From positions 24,644 through 88,643 of the forward strand of contig NZ_JAPFQI010000018.1 in assembly GCF_026183895.1 (NCBI RefSeq): a stretch of DNA of 64,000 nucleotides, read 5' to 3'. A model generated the notes under the pieces. The model saw only the letters and a program-made list of their open reading frames with translations. It was not told the origin of the DNA and ran no database searches. Position 1 is the stretch's first letter. Each line of letters starts with the position of its first letter. Of this stretch, positions 18,094 through 28,054 are shown piece after piece. Both the position numbers and the translations under genes were made by a program. The stretch comes from Sabulicella glaciei (GTDB taxonomy: Bacteria; Pseudomonadota; Alphaproteobacteria; Acetobacterales; Acetobacteraceae).

Positions 18094-18557
18094 TGCGCCG
18101 GGCTCCCACGTCGATCCTGGTCGTGGATGCCAACATCGTCATCTCGGCCTGCCTGGGCCGCATCGGCACCGCGCTGCTTCTGGAGGCGACCCAACGCTAC
18201 GCCCTGCGAACCACCCAGCGCGCCAGGGAGGAGGCGTTGGGGCGGTTCAAGGATCCACGGATCGCGGCCTATCGACCCCGCCTCGACACCGCACTCGCGA
18301 TCGTTCCAGTGCTCCCCCATCACGTCTACGAGGCTCTCCTGCCCGAAGCCGAAGCGGCCCTCGCCCAGGCTGTCGCGTCCGGCAACGGCAGCACCACGGA
18401 TGCGCACCTTCTCGCCACGGCGTGGGTCCTGGGCTGCGACATCTGGAGTCACGACCGGGACTTCGCCGGCACAGGTGTGAGCAGCTGGTCCACCCGAAAC
18501 CTCATGAGTGCTTTGGCTGCCGCCAGCCTCGACCCGCCGCCCAAGGACGCCTCGTAA
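18093..18557 (+). CDS. PIN-domain toxin (VapC-like)
   Basis: 154 aa PIN nuclease. First acidic residue in VVDANIVI (residues 9-16), a middle Glu (REEALG), and the C-terminal acidic cluster TTDAH and DIWSHDRDF. VapC-type proteins cut RNA in a Mg-dependent way when freed from their antitoxin. The TGATG overlap couples it to the antitoxin gene. Confidence 0.85.
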   Translation: MRRAPTSILVVDANIVISACLGRIGTALLLEATQRYALRTTQRAREEALGRFKDPRIAAYRPRLDTALAIVPVLPHHVYEALLPEAEAALAQAVASGNGSTTDAHLLATAWVLGCDIWSHDRDFAGTGVSSWSTRNLMSALAAASLDPPPKDAS

Positions 18558-18723
18558 AGCCGCCCACCACGGGCCTTCGTCGCGGAGCTTTACGCTCTCT
18601 GCGGCAGGAACAGGGCAAGCGCCCGGGCTTTCGGAACGGAGTTGCACAGCGAGGCTCCTGGCGGGGAAGGCCGCGGGGATACGTCACGAGATGACCTTTC
18701 CCGGCCATCCGGAGACAACTCCC

Positions 18724-18999
18724 GTGCTGAGACACGTCTTGTGGTCCACAACCGCGCTGCGCCGCGACCATCGTGGTGTTACCCAGATCGAAGACGCGAT
18801 CCTGGCGGCGGTGCTGGGCGTCGACATGCTCGGCGCCGTGGCTTTCATGCGGGACGGCACACAGGCCAGCCTCGATGCGACGACCGTTACGCGGGACGGT
18901 GCTGCGGCACAGCCGGGCGCGGTTGCGCCGACGATCTGGCTGAGCCCAGATCTGGGCGCGCTGCTGCAACGCCGCCCCTCTAACTGGCACCGACGGTGA
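18724..18999 (+). CDS. possible Flp-type pilin-like peptide
   Basis: 91 aa from a GTG. The segment RRDHRGVTQIEDAILAAV has the Flp/type IVb pilin cleavage pattern (G then V-T-x-I-E) and a following hydrophobic run, but the helix is broken by acidic residues and the C-terminal 40 residues look non-coding. No tad genes are near. Could be a decayed pilin gene. Confidence 0.3.
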   Translation: MLRHVLWSTTALRRDHRGVTQIEDAILAAVLGVDMLGAVAFMRDGTQASLDATTVTRDGAAAQPGAVAPTIWLSPDLGALLQRRPSNWHRR

Positions 19000-19212
19000 A
19001 GCGACGGCGCGATGCGTCTTCAAGACGGAGGGCTTTCGCGGATGGATGCCGCTTGTTCCGCAGACGGGAGCGCTCACGTGACGTGCTTCCTTGGAGACGA
19101 ACCGCCGGTCGAGTGAGGCCGGCTGAGCCGAAGAAGGCATTGAGATAACGAGAGAGCATCATAAACCGGAGGAGATAGTGGCGAAGCTGCGCCAAGTGCC
19201 CGTTGCGGACGC

Positions 19213-20093
19213 TCATGCGACTGCCCTTCCAACCTCCCGCACGATCCGCATCACGGCCTTGGCTGCCGAACTGGGCTGCCACCTTCTCGTGGGAGCAAGA
19301 AGAATATGCTGGATGAGGGCCGGCTCGCGGATCCGCGCCACCTTCAACTGGCCATTTGCAGCCTGTTCGATCACGGCATGCTCCGGCAGCAAGCTCCAGC
19401 CAACGCCGGCCGCGACCAGCCGTCGGATGGAATGGATCGAATCGAGTTCGAAGATCACTTGAGGCATCACGTGGATGCGGGCGCAGGCCTCCTCCACCGT
19501 TCGCCGGATGTTGTTCCCTGTTGCCGGCAGGATCAGGCCACGACCCTCCAACACCCGCAGCGGCTCGACTGAATTCAGCTGCGCGTTGGGAGGTCCGACG
19601 AGAAGCAGCGGACTCGAGAAGAGGGGTTCGAAAGCGCCGCGACGCGCCGCGCGTGCGGTGTTGAAGATGCCGAGATCCACCTCGCCCGAGGCGAGCCAAG
19701 CCTCGACCTGTGCGCTGAATCCTTCGCGCACTCGTAGTCGGATGTCCGGAAAGGAGGCCTGGACCTGGAGAACCAGTGCCGGAATGAGCCTCTCCGCAAC
19801 CGACGCCAGCATGCCCAGCGAGACCGGTCCAGAAGGGCTCTGCCGCTCCGACGTCACCTCGGCGCGCATCCGTTCGATCTCCAGCAAGGCCGATCTGGCC
19901 CGGGTCAATGCGCGTCGTCCCGCCTCGGTCAGGACCACGCCCCGGCCCGTCCGGTGTAGCAACGGAGCGCCGAGGCTTTGTTCGAGTTCCCCCAAGTGCC
20001 GGGTCAGGGTGGGCTGGGAGACCCCAAGCGACGGGCGGAAAGGCTTCCTGCTTCCACCACGCGGACGAAGCCAGCAAGCCGCGCAAAGTCCAT
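19213..20093 (-). pseudogene. LysR-family regulator, frameshifted near the N-terminus
   Basis: The main frame covers the recognition helix (LGVSQPTLTRHL) and the full effector domain. The true start is ATG 20093, preceded by AGGAGG and reading MDFARLAGFVRVVEAGSLS, but it is one frame away; the shift is at a CCCC run (20022-20025) that needs five Cs. Even when repaired the HTH is two residues short, so a 7-base deletion is possible. Divergent from the Bug/CaiB operon, which it would normally control. Confidence 0.75.
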
Positions 20094-20207
20094 CTCTGTG
20101 CCTCCTATCCGGAATCTGAATAGCTGAAACACTCTTCCATACGCTGATGCAGAGACAGATGCTTGGATGAAGGGTCGTCCTCGCGATCAAGGGAAGGAAC
20201 ACAAGCC

Positions 20208-21197
20208 ATGAGACGTCCGGCGGTCGCTTTTGCAGCCTTCTTTTCCGTCGTCTTGTCCTGGGGTGATCCGCTTCCCGCAGGGGCGCAAAGCGTGGGCGGT
20301 CCGGCTGACCGCCCCATCACCTTCGTCGTCCCTTTCCCGCCAGGGGGCGCTACGGATGTGCTCGCGCGCCTGATCGCCGGCCCGCTGGGCGAGGCAATGG
20401 GCGCGCCCGTGGTCGTCGAGAACCGCGCCGGCGCGGGCGGCAGCGTCGGAGCGGCTGCGGTGGCCCGCGCCGCGCCGGACGGCCGGACCCTGCTGATGGG
20501 CACCATCGCCACTCATGGCATCGGCCCGGCCCTCTACCCGAACCTGCCCTACGATGCGGACCGGGATTTCATCCCGGTCACGCAGGCGGCGTCCCAGGTC
20601 TATGCGCTCGTGGTGCATCCCTCCGTCCCGGCGCGAAACGTGGCGGAGCTGGTGGCGCTGGCCCGTCGGCGGCCTGGAGCGGTCACCTATGCTTCTGCAG
20701 GCAACGGCACCGCCGCACATCTCTTCACCGAGCTTTTCCGGGACCAGGCTGGAATCACCCTGACCCATGTGCCCTATCGTGGCGCAGGACCGCAGGTGGC
20801 GGCGACCTTGGCCGGCGAGGTGTCGGTCACCATGGATGTCGTGCTCACCACCCTGAACCACATCAGGCAGGGCAGCCTCCAAGCCCTTGCGGTGTCCGGC
20901 GCCACGCGCTCGGCCGTGCTGCCGGAGGTTCCTACCCTCGCCGAGGCGGGCCTGCCTGGCTACGACGCGGTAGGATGGAACGGCGTGTTTGTGCCGACCG
21001 GCACCCCGCCCGCCGTCGTCGCGCGGCTCGCGGATGGCATCCGCGCCGCCTTGGACCGTCCTTCCGTGCGCGAGCGGGTCGAGCAGCAGGGCGCAGAGAT
21101 CGTCGCCTCCTCTTCCGAGGAGTTCGCCCGTTTCGTCGCATCAGAGCTGACGCGCTGGCGCGCCGTGGTGGCCCGCACGGGAGTGCGCGTCGAATGA
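20208..21197 (+). CDS. Bug/TctC periplasmic solute receptor
   Basis: 329 aa receptor: hydrophobic signal (VAFAAFFSVVLSW) ending PAGAQS, then ITFVVPFPPGGATDV and ENRAGAGG. ATG 20208 with AAGGAA upstream is chosen over 20163. First gene of a three-gene set with a CoA-transferase and another Bug receptor, divergent from the LysR gene. Confidence 0.9.
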   Translation: MRRPAVAFAAFFSVVLSWGDPLPAGAQSVGGPADRPITFVVPFPPGGATDVLARLIAGPLGEAMGAPVVVENRAGAGGSVGAAAVARAAPDGRTLLMGTIATHGIGPALYPNLPYDADRDFIPVTQAASQVYALVVHPSVPARNVAELVALARRRPGAVTYASAGNGTAAHLFTELFRDQAGITLTHVPYRGAGPQVAATLAGEVSVTMDVVLTTLNHIRQGSLQALAVSGATRSAVLPEVPTLAEAGLPGYDAVGWNGVFVPTGTPPAVVARLADGIRAALDRPSVRERVEQQGAEIVASSSEEFARFVASELTRWRAVVARTGVRVE

Positions 21198-22402
21198 CCC
21201 GGCCAGCCCATCCGCCCCTCCAGGGCATCCGTGTCCTGGATATCTCCACCATCATCGCTGGCCCCTGGTCCGCGACCCTGCTCGCCGATCTCGGTGCCGA
21301 GGTGCTGAAGGTCGAGCTGCCCGGAAGGGGAGATGGGCTTCGCGCCCTGCCGCCGTTCAAGGATGGCGTGCCGCTCTGGTGGAAGGTCACCAACCGGAAC
21401 AAGCGCGGCGTGACGATGGACTTGCGCACGCCGGACGGCGCGGCGCTGCTGGAGCGCCTCCTGCCCAAGTACGATGTCCTGGTGGAGAATTTCCGCCCAG
21501 GCACGATGGATCGCTGGGGCTTGACGGCGGAGCGCCTATTCGCGGCGAACCCGCGCCTCGTGGTCCTGCGCGTGACCGGGTTCGGACAGACGGGGCCTTA
21601 CCGGAATCGTCCCGGCTTCGCCCGCGTGTTCGAGGCCATGTCGGGCTTTGCCTCGATCTGCGGCGAGGCGGACGGCCCCCCGCTCCATGCTGGCTTCCCG
21701 ATCGCCGACGCAGTGGGCGGATTGTTCGGCGCCATGGGCATCCTGGCGGCGCTGCGTCGCCGCGATGCGGACCCGGATCTTGGCGGACAGGAGATCGACC
21801 TCTCGATGCTCGAGGCGATGCTGCGCGTGCTGGACTTCCTTCCTGCCGAGTACGACCAGCTCGGCGTTGTCCGGGGCCGGCACGGCAATACGAGCCAGCA
21901 TGGAGCGCCCGGCAACGTGTACCGCACGCGCGACGGACGCTGGGTGAGCCTGCCTGCGACGACCCAAACCGTCTTCGAGCGGCTCTGCGCCGCGATCGAC
22001 CGTCCCGACCTCATCGCTGACCCGCGCTTCTTGTCGAACCCCGAGCGAGTGCGGCACCGCGTGGCGCTCGATGCGATCGTGGCTAAGGCGCTCGCGACGC
22101 GCGACCTGTCCGACTGGTCGGAGACGATGGACGCGCACGCAGTGGCCTTTGCCCCGATCTACGACATCGCCGATGTCTTCGCCGACCCGCATCTCGCCGA
22201 ACGGGAGGCAATCATCAGTGTCCCGGACGAACAGCTCGGGACCCTTCGGATGCAGGGCGTCGTGCCTCACTTCCCCGATGCCCCCGGTGCCGTCCACCGC
22301 GCGGGCCCGGAGGTTGGGCAGCACAACGCCGAAGTGTTCGGCGGCGAGCTTGGCCTATCGGAGGAAGAAATGGCGCGGCTGAAGGCGGCCGGCGCGATTT
22401 GA
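21194..22402 (+). CDS. CaiB/BaiF family III CoA-transferase
   Basis: 402 aa. N-terminal GIRVLDISTIIAGPW and a LLADLGAEVLKVE stretch, NKRGVTMDL, then VENFRPGTMDRWGL, are standard for this family; the catalytic Asp is expected in the central region (DAVGGLFG). It transfers CoA between carboxylic acids. ATGA overlap with the Bug gene upstream suggests the imported acid is activated to a CoA ester. Confidence 0.92.
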   Translation: MTRPAHPPLQGIRVLDISTIIAGPWSATLLADLGAEVLKVELPGRGDGLRALPPFKDGVPLWWKVTNRNKRGVTMDLRTPDGAALLERLLPKYDVLVENFRPGTMDRWGLTAERLFAANPRLVVLRVTGFGQTGPYRNRPGFARVFEAMSGFASICGEADGPPLHAGFPIADAVGGLFGAMGILAALRRRDADPDLGGQEIDLSMLEAMLRVLDFLPAEYDQLGVVRGRHGNTSQHGAPGNVYRTRDGRWVSLPATTQTVFERLCAAIDRPDLIADPRFLSNPERVRHRVALDAIVAKALATRDLSDWSETMDAHAVAFAPIYDIADVFADPHLAEREAIISVPDEQLGTLRMQGVVPHFPDAPGAVHRAGPEVGQHNAEVFGGELGLSEEEMARLKAAGAI

Positions 22403-22416
22403 CGGAGGAACACAGC

Positions 22417-23379
22417 ATGCGCCGACGCATCGTCCTGGCCGCCACGGCCGGAACAGTTTTGGCAGCGGGGCGGCCCGCACAGGCGGCTCGGCCCGACCGC
22501 CAGATCCGCCTCATCGTGCCTTACGGGGCTGGCAACGTCACCGACACGGTAGCGCGCCTTCTTGCCGACGGACTGTCGAGGCGCCTGGGCCACTCGGTCG
22601 TGGTGGAAAACGTCCCGGGCGCAGGCGGCGCGATCGGCGTGACCAACCTCGCTCGCGCTCCGGCCGACGGCAACACGCTTGTGCTCGCGGCCATGGCCGC
22701 TCTTGCGGTACAGCCTCACCTGACGCCTGGCGGCACCGGCTATGATTCCCTGCGGGATGTGACGCCGGTGGCGGCCGTGGCGGTGCCGCACGCCTTCCTC
22801 GCCGTTCATCGCGACCTGCCCGCACGCGATCTGGAGGGCTTTGTTCGCCACGCCCGCGCCAACCGCGTCTTCTATGGTTCCGCTGGGATCGGCACGCTGG
22901 CGCATTTGAACATGGAGGCGCTCGGCCGCGCGCTGCGCTTCGAGGCCGAGCACGTGCCCTACCGTACCTCCGCGGCAAATCTGACGGACCTCCTCGCGGG
23001 GAGGGTGCAGGCGACGCTGGAACCGGTGAGCATCACGGCGGAGGGGGTGAGGTCGGGGGCGTTGCGGGCCCTCGTCTACACCGGCTCTGCGCGGATGCCC
23101 GCCTTCCCGGACATCCCGACGTTGGCCGAAGTAGCGCCGGCGGCGACCGTGTCCTCGCCCTGGCTGGCTGTCTTCGGGCCACGCGAACTGCCATCCTCCG
23201 TCGTCGAGCGGTTGGCAAGTGAGATCCGCGCGGTGGTGGATACGCCAGCATTCAGGGGTGTCCTCCCGCCCGGCACGGAAGCTCTGGGGGATGGCCCTGA
23301 AGCCTTGGCAGGACGCCTGAAGGCCGACCATGCCCGCTTCGGCGCGCTGGTGTCGGAACTCGGGCTGCGCGGCGGCTGA
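22417..23379 (+). CDS. Bug/TctC periplasmic solute receptor
   Basis: 320 aa: short signal peptide (AATAGTVLAAGRPAQA), IRLIVPYGAGNVTDT, ENVPGAGG. ATG 22417 follows GGAGGA and the CoA-transferase stop by 14 bases. A second receptor in the same operon as 20208 suggests a pair of related substrates. Its 3' end is duplicated at 12288-12398. Confidence 0.88.
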   Translation: MRRRIVLAATAGTVLAAGRPAQAARPDRQIRLIVPYGAGNVTDTVARLLADGLSRRLGHSVVVENVPGAGGAIGVTNLARAPADGNTLVLAAMAALAVQPHLTPGGTGYDSLRDVTPVAAVAVPHAFLAVHRDLPARDLEGFVRHARANRVFYGSAGIGTLAHLNMEALGRALRFEAEHVPYRTSAANLTDLLAGRVQATLEPVSITAEGVRSGALRALVYTGSARMPAFPDIPTLAEVAPAATVSSPWLAVFGPRELPSSVVERLASEIRAVVDTPAFRGVLPPGTEALGDGPEALAGRLKADHARFGALVSELGLRGG

Positions 23380-23452
23380 GATCTGCGACCGAGTATGCGC
23401 CAGCCCTGAGCATCAGGGGGAGCGCAGATCAAGGACGGCGGAAACGGCCTCC
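23345..23452 (+). repeat. source-type copy of the Bug-tail repeat
   Basis: Last codons of the Bug gene plus about 70 bases after its stop; matches 12288-12398. Confidence 0.6.
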
Positions 23453-23481
23453 GTCAGCAGCCGCGGCGTCGCCTCGTCGTG

Positions 23482-24150
23482 GATGGTGAGCGGACCCGAA
23501 CTTCGCATCGTGGAATACATGGGCGGCGCGGCGCAGGTGATCGAGCGGACGAGGGGCGATTTCGAGCGCGGGGAGTATCGCTGGGTCGCGCAGGTGATGA
23601 ACCAGGTCGTCTTCGCGCAGCCAGAGAACGGCGAGGCGCGCGAGCTTGCGGCGGATGCCCTGGGGCAGATGGGTTATCAGGCGGGGTCGGCGACCTGGCG
23701 CAACGCCTATATTCTGGGCGCGCAGGAGCTTCGCCACGGCATCAAGCGCGGCGCACGAACTGCCGTGACACGGCCGGGCCTGATGCCCGCGCTCAGCACG
23801 GATGTCGTGTTCGATTACATGGCGGCGCGACTGAATTCCTCGAAGACCGCGGGCCAAAGCTGGCGCATCGCCTGGCATTTCGAGGATTTGGGCGAGCACT
23901 TCGCAATGACCCTCGAGAACGCCACGCTGACGCATCTGCCCGGCCGGACCGCCGGGAGGCCGGATGTCGCCGTGACGACATCGCGGACCACGCTCGACGG
24001 GGTCATGACCGGGACATCCAGCATGGGTGACGCCATCACGAAAGGCGAAGCCACCGCCACGGGGACCCTGCCATCCTTGCGGAGCTTCTCACGATGCCGA
24101 ACGACTTCCAGCCCATGTTTGACATCATCGAACCGGGAGGATCCGCATGA
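23482..24150 (+). pseudogene. alkyl sulfatase C-terminal remnant (SdsA1/BDS1-like)
   Basis: Matches the dimerisation and SCP2-like C-terminal domains of class III alkylsulfatases: VEYMGGAAQVI, RGEYRWVAQVMNQVVFA, NAYILGAQELRHGI. The N-terminal metallo-beta-lactamase domain is absent, and near 24065 the frame shifts by one so that the natural end (LLTMPNDFQPMFDIIEP) is read in another frame. A dead fragment. Confidence 0.75.
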
Positions 24151-24690
24151 CGCGGGAACGCCTCATGCGGGGTCTCCGTGCCCCCGCGATCGTAGAATCC
24201 CTGAGTTTTCGGCGGCCGTTCAGACGCGGTAGCCACGGACCCTTGGCGGCGGGTGCTCCGGGGCCGCTGCCTGACCTCGATCACCTTGATCGCGTCCGGT
24301 CCGGGCGCGCTGTCCACTGGACTATGACATGCGGAGAGGGTGGAAGTGAGACTTTTTGCGCGGCTCTGGAGGGCGTTGGTTTCTCGGTCGGGCGCAACGG
24401 GACGGTACCGTCCTGAACGCCACTATATGCGAGGCCGTTCTTCGCACATGGCTGGAGCGGACTCGTAAGTCAGGGCTGAAGGGCAGCGGAGCGCGGCAGG
24501 CCGCTTCGGCGATTACTGAGTTCGGCGCTCGCCCACGCTGCGCGCCCTATCCTCGCAGGCGCCGAGGCAAGGAGGTCTTCCTCGTCGCTAGGCCCTCGTG
24601 GTTAAGCGCGCTCACAGGCGCGGCCTGATCGGCACCGCACCCGTCGCGGCCGTCGACGCGATCATGCTCGAGACACGCGATCTCAGCGCC
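24151..24690. other. stretch with no supported gene
   Basis: Between two degraded genes; only short frames without recognisable pattern. Confidence 0.45.
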
Positions 24691-24693
24691 TCC

Positions 24694-25452
24694 TTCGGGC
24701 TGCGGCGCGGGAACTGATCTGGCGCCACTTTGAATGCGGCCGGCGGTCCGCACCATGGGCACCTACCTCACGCGCTGGGGACTCACGGCTCAAAAGCGGC
24801 TGCGACGCGCCTACGAGCAGGACCCGGTTGGCAGTGTGGCGCTGGCAGCGGCGGGACTACCCTACGATCGCCGACCGGGCCAAAGCCGAGAGCGGCGCCA
24901 TCTTCTGGGGCGGCGAAACCGGTCTGCGCTCCGACGACGTGCGGGGCTGCAGCTATGCGCCCCCGGGGCGCATGCCGGAGGTGTGGGTCAACCATAAACG
25001 GGCCGACCTCGGCCTGATCTCGGCCGTGGCCAGCAAGGGCGAGTTGCAATGGATGGTGCTGGACGCTGCCATCAAGGCACCGGACCTGATCCGCGTCCTC
25101 GCCCGGTTGATCCGGGACGCCGAGCAGAGGGTCTTTCTGATCTTTGACCGCCTGCCGGTCCATCGCTCGGCCCAGGTCCGCGACTGGCTCGTCGGGCGCG
25201 AAGCCGAGATCGAGATGTTCTTCCTGTCCGGCTACAGTCGTGAATTGAACCCAGACGATGGGATCAACGGCGACCTAAAGCAGGCGGTCACTGGCAAGGC
25301 GCCAGCGCGCAGCAAGGCGCAACTCAAGCGAGCCGTCGTCAGCCGCATGCGCTGGCTGTCGACGCTGCCCGAAACCGGGTCCGCAGCTTCTCCGGGCACA
25401 GAACTTTCCTCTACGCTGCGTAGCTCAAGATCATACAGGCCGGATCAATGAT
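24694..25452 (+). mobile_element. IS630-family transposase remnant
   Basis: Reads in pieces: ARELIWRHFE and GTYLTRWGLTAQKRLRRAYEQ, then after frame changes near 24720 and 24825 YPTIADRAKAE, GLRSDDVRG, VNHKRADLG, LIFDRLPVH and LNPDD. The DDE site looks damaged: WGDET is WGGET and the usual LNPxE is LNPDD. No terminal repeats were located. It separates the alkylsulfatase fragment from the IclR-linked gene block. Confidence 0.8.
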
Positions 25453-26410
25453 CTGCCGTGATTCGATTGCGACGGATCACCTCGGCCCATTTCGCGTTCT
25501 CGCTCCGGATGAAGGCGCCAAACTCCTCCGGTGGGTTGCCGCCCGGGATCGCGCCTTGCGCGTCCAGCCGCTCGCGCACCTCGGCGTCGCGCAGCGCCGC
25601 AATGGTCGCGCGACCAAGCGCGGCGAGCGGCCCTTCCGGCATGCGTGCCGGGGCGACGAAGCCGTGCCAGTTGCTCGCATCCACCTCGGGCAGGCCTGAT
25701 TCGCGGAAGGTCGGCACGTCCGGAATCCATCGCAGCCGTTCCGTCGTTCCCACGGCCAGCGCCCGCAGGCCGCCCGCCTGGACGTGCGGCAGCAGGACGG
25801 GGAGGTCGGCGAAGCCCAGCTGCACCTCGTTGCGCAGGATCGCGGTCGCGAGCTGGCCGCCGCTGTTGTAGGAGATGTGCACCAGCTCGATCCCGGCCGC
25901 AGCGCGGAACTGCTCGGCGGCGAGGTGCGGCATGGAGCCGTTGCCGGTGGAGCCGTAGTTCAGCGTGCCCGGCCGCGCCTTCGCCCCCTCAATCAGCTCG
26001 CGCAGCGTACGGAAGGGCGAGGCGGCTGGCACCACCAGCGGCTCCGGCACCAGCACGCCGAGAGTCAGCGGCGCGAGGTCGCGCACGGGGTCGTAAGGCG
26101 TGCGCCGGTCCAGGTTCGGTGCGATGGCCAGCCCGCCCGCGCTAGCGATTCCGAAGGTCAGCGCATCGGCCGCACGGGCAATCAGGTCCACCCCGGTCAC
26201 GCCGCCCGCGCCGGCGCGGTTGTCCACCACCACCGGCTGGCCCAGCGTGTTGGCTATGTGCGGCGCGACGATGCGCGCGACGATGTCGGTCGGCCCGCCC
26301 GCCGCGAAGGGAACGATCAGCCGCAGCGGTCGCGCGGGCCAGGCCTCCTGGGCGAGAGCCGGTGCGGCGAGCGGCGCGAGGGAAGCGGCCAGGACTTGGC
26401 GTCGGTTCAT
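25445..26410 (-). CDS. Bug/TctC periplasmic solute receptor
   Basis: 321 aa: RRQVLAASLAPLAAPALAQ signal, LRLIVPFAAGGPTDI, DNRAGAGG. GGAGGAAC precedes ATG 26410. Last gene of a minus-strand set IclR - CMD-like - amidohydrolase - Bug, so it likely brings in the substrate of that pathway. Its end overlaps the IS630 remnant edge. Confidence 0.9.
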   Translation of the reverse strand: MNRRQVLAASLAPLAAPALAQEAWPARPLRLIVPFAAGGPTDIVARIVAPHIANTLGQPVVVDNRAGAGGVTGVDLIARAADALTFGIASAGGLAIAPNLDRRTPYDPVRDLAPLTLGVLVPEPLVVPAASPFRTLRELIEGAKARPGTLNYGSTGNGSMPHLAAEQFRAAAGIELVHISYNSGGQLATAILRNEVQLGFADLPVLLPHVQAGGLRALAVGTTERLRWIPDVPTFRESGLPEVDASNWHGFVAPARMPEGPLAALGRATIAALRDAEVRERLDAQGAIPGGNPPEEFGAFIRSENAKWAEVIRRNRITADH

Positions 26411-26435
26411 GGCGGGTCGTTCCTCCGTGTGTTGC

Positions 26436-27491
26436 TCAGCTCTGGGTCAGTCCTGGGATGTCGAGGCGGTAGAAGCGCACGGCGCTGCGCCAGAACAGGT
26501 CATCCTTCTCGTCGGCGCTGGCTCCCGCCGCGATGCGCTTCATCGCGTTCCAGCCGATGCCGTAGGAGAAGCCGCCCTTGTCCACCGGGAAGTTGCTCTC
26601 GAACATGCAGCGCGACGCGCCGAAGGTCTCGATGCAGGCTTCCATCCAGGGCCGCCACGCTTCGGCGAGCGTCGTGGAATCCGGGGCGCGCTCGCCGCGC
26701 TCCAGGCCGAAGCCCGGCAGGCGCATCCCCAGCCCGCCCAGCTTCACCATCACGTTGGGACAGGTGGCGAGGTCGCGCATCGCCACCGACCAGTCGCGGA
26801 ACACCTCGTCGCGCCGCCCGGCATAGCGCCCGATGCCCAGGATGCCGCCGCAATGGTCTAGCACCAGCGGCGTCTCGGGGAAGGCCCTCGCAAGGGACGC
26901 GACGCGCGGGATCTGGTGGAAGTACACCCAGGCGTCGAAAGACAGTCCGAAACGCGCCAGCTCGGCATAGCCGGCGCGGAAGCTGGGGCTGTCCAGCATG
27001 TCCTCTGGCGGCGCATAGGACGGGTTGAGCATGGTGGGGTCGGGGTCCCAGGTCGCGGTCAGGCGGATGCCCCGCAGCCTGCCGCCCCCCGCCCGCTCAT
27101 GCGCGGACAGCACCGGCCGCACCGCCGCGCCCAGGCGCAGGTCGGCCGTCGCGACGATGCCCACGCAGGCGCGCAGCCCGCCGTAGCGCCCGCTGGCGCA
27201 CATGGCGGCGACGCCATTGGCGAATTCCGTCTCGCCCACCGCGCGCATCTCGGGCGGGCCATCGGCGCGCAGCATGGAACGGGCGGATTGCACGTAGACC
27301 GTGGCGCGCACGTCGTGCCCGCTCGCGACGTCGGCGCGCAGCTCGTCCAGCAGGTAGCGCCAGCCTGGCTCGTCCCACAGATGGTGGTGCGGGTCCACGA
27401 TGGGCTGCGCGGGATCCAGCGCCTCCTCGACCGTGGAGGCGAGCCAATCCTCGCGCACCGGGATCTGGTGGGTGTGGGAAGGGGCGCTCAC
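26436..27491 (-). CDS. amidohydrolase-2 family (lactonase-like) hydrolase
   Basis: 351 aa TIM-barrel hydrolase of the type found with 2-pyrone-4,6-dicarboxylate lactonase and L-rhamnono/fucono-lactonase: PIVDPHHHLWDE at residues ~30-41, VLDHCGG mid-protein, MFESNFPVDKGG near the C-terminus. GTG 27491 with GGAGGAGG upstream overlaps the CMD-like gene stop by four bases. Likely hydrolyses a lactone or similar ring product. Confidence 0.88.
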   Translation of the reverse strand: MSAPSHTHQIPVREDWLASTVEEALDPAQPIVDPHHHLWDEPGWRYLLDELRADVASGHDVRATVYVQSARSMLRADGPPEMRAVGETEFANGVAAMCASGRYGGLRACVGIVATADLRLGAAVRPVLSAHERAGGGRLRGIRLTATWDPDPTMLNPSYAPPEDMLDSPSFRAGYAELARFGLSFDAWVYFHQIPRVASLARAFPETPLVLDHCGGILGIGRYAGRRDEVFRDWSVAMRDLATCPNVMVKLGGLGMRLPGFGLERGERAPDSTTLAEAWRPWMEACIETFGASRCMFESNFPVDKGGFSYGIGWNAMKRIAAGASADEKDDLFWRSAVRFYRLDIPGLTQS

Positions 27492-28045
27492 GCCGCCTCC
27501 TCCAGCTCAGGCGCGAAGCTGCCGGGCAGGCCCAGCTCGAAGGTGTTCAGCGTCAGCGCGACGAGGCAGTAATAGCCGAGGATGCCGACCAGCTCGACCA
27601 AGCCGCGCTCGCCCAGCGCAGCGAGCGCCGAGGCGTAGAGCGGCGCCGGCACGCGCCCGGTGGCAAGCAGGGTGCGCGAAACATCGTAGACGGCGCGAGC
27701 GCGCTCATCGGGAAGCGCCGGCTCACGCCGCGCGGCGATGGAGGCCACCACCTCCGGCGTGATGCCGGCCTTCAACCCTTCGCGTTTATGCGCCGTCCAT
27801 TCGTGGTGCGACGTCCAGTGCCGGGCGCAGACCAGGATTGCCAACTCGGACAGGGCGGGTTCCAGCGTGGTATGGTAGCGCAGCAGCTCGCCCAGCTTCT
27901 GGCCGCGCCGCGCGAACTCGGCGTTGCGGATCCAAGCGATCATCGGCGCGGGGACGCGGCCGCGCACCCCGGCCACCGCCTCCGCGCAGGCCTCACGCTG
28001 CTCGAGGCTCATCGTCTCCTCGGGGGGAAGGTCCAGTCGCGGCAT
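27488..28045 (-). CDS. carboxymuconolactone decarboxylase-like protein
   Basis: 185 aa AhpD/CMD-fold helical protein: LSELAILVCARHWTSHHEW with EWTAHKREGLKAGI. The CxxC redox pair of AhpD is not present (single Cys), so it is of the decarboxylase-like branch. GAGGAG precedes ATG 28045. Operon with the lactonase-like gene. Confidence 0.85.
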   Translation of the reverse strand: MPRLDLPPEETMSLEQREACAEAVAGVRGRVPAPMIAWIRNAEFARRGQKLGELLRYHTTLEPALSELAILVCARHWTSHHEWTAHKREGLKAGITPEVVASIAARREPALPDERARAVYDVSRTLLATGRVPAPLYASALAALGERGLVELVGILGYYCLVALTLNTFELGLPGSFAPELEEAA

Positions 28046-28054
28046 GGCGTCTCC

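Noticed and set aside
24190..24215. GAGTTTTCGGCGGCC as a sixth palindrome copy
   Set aside because: Only a partial right arm; no left arm is present.
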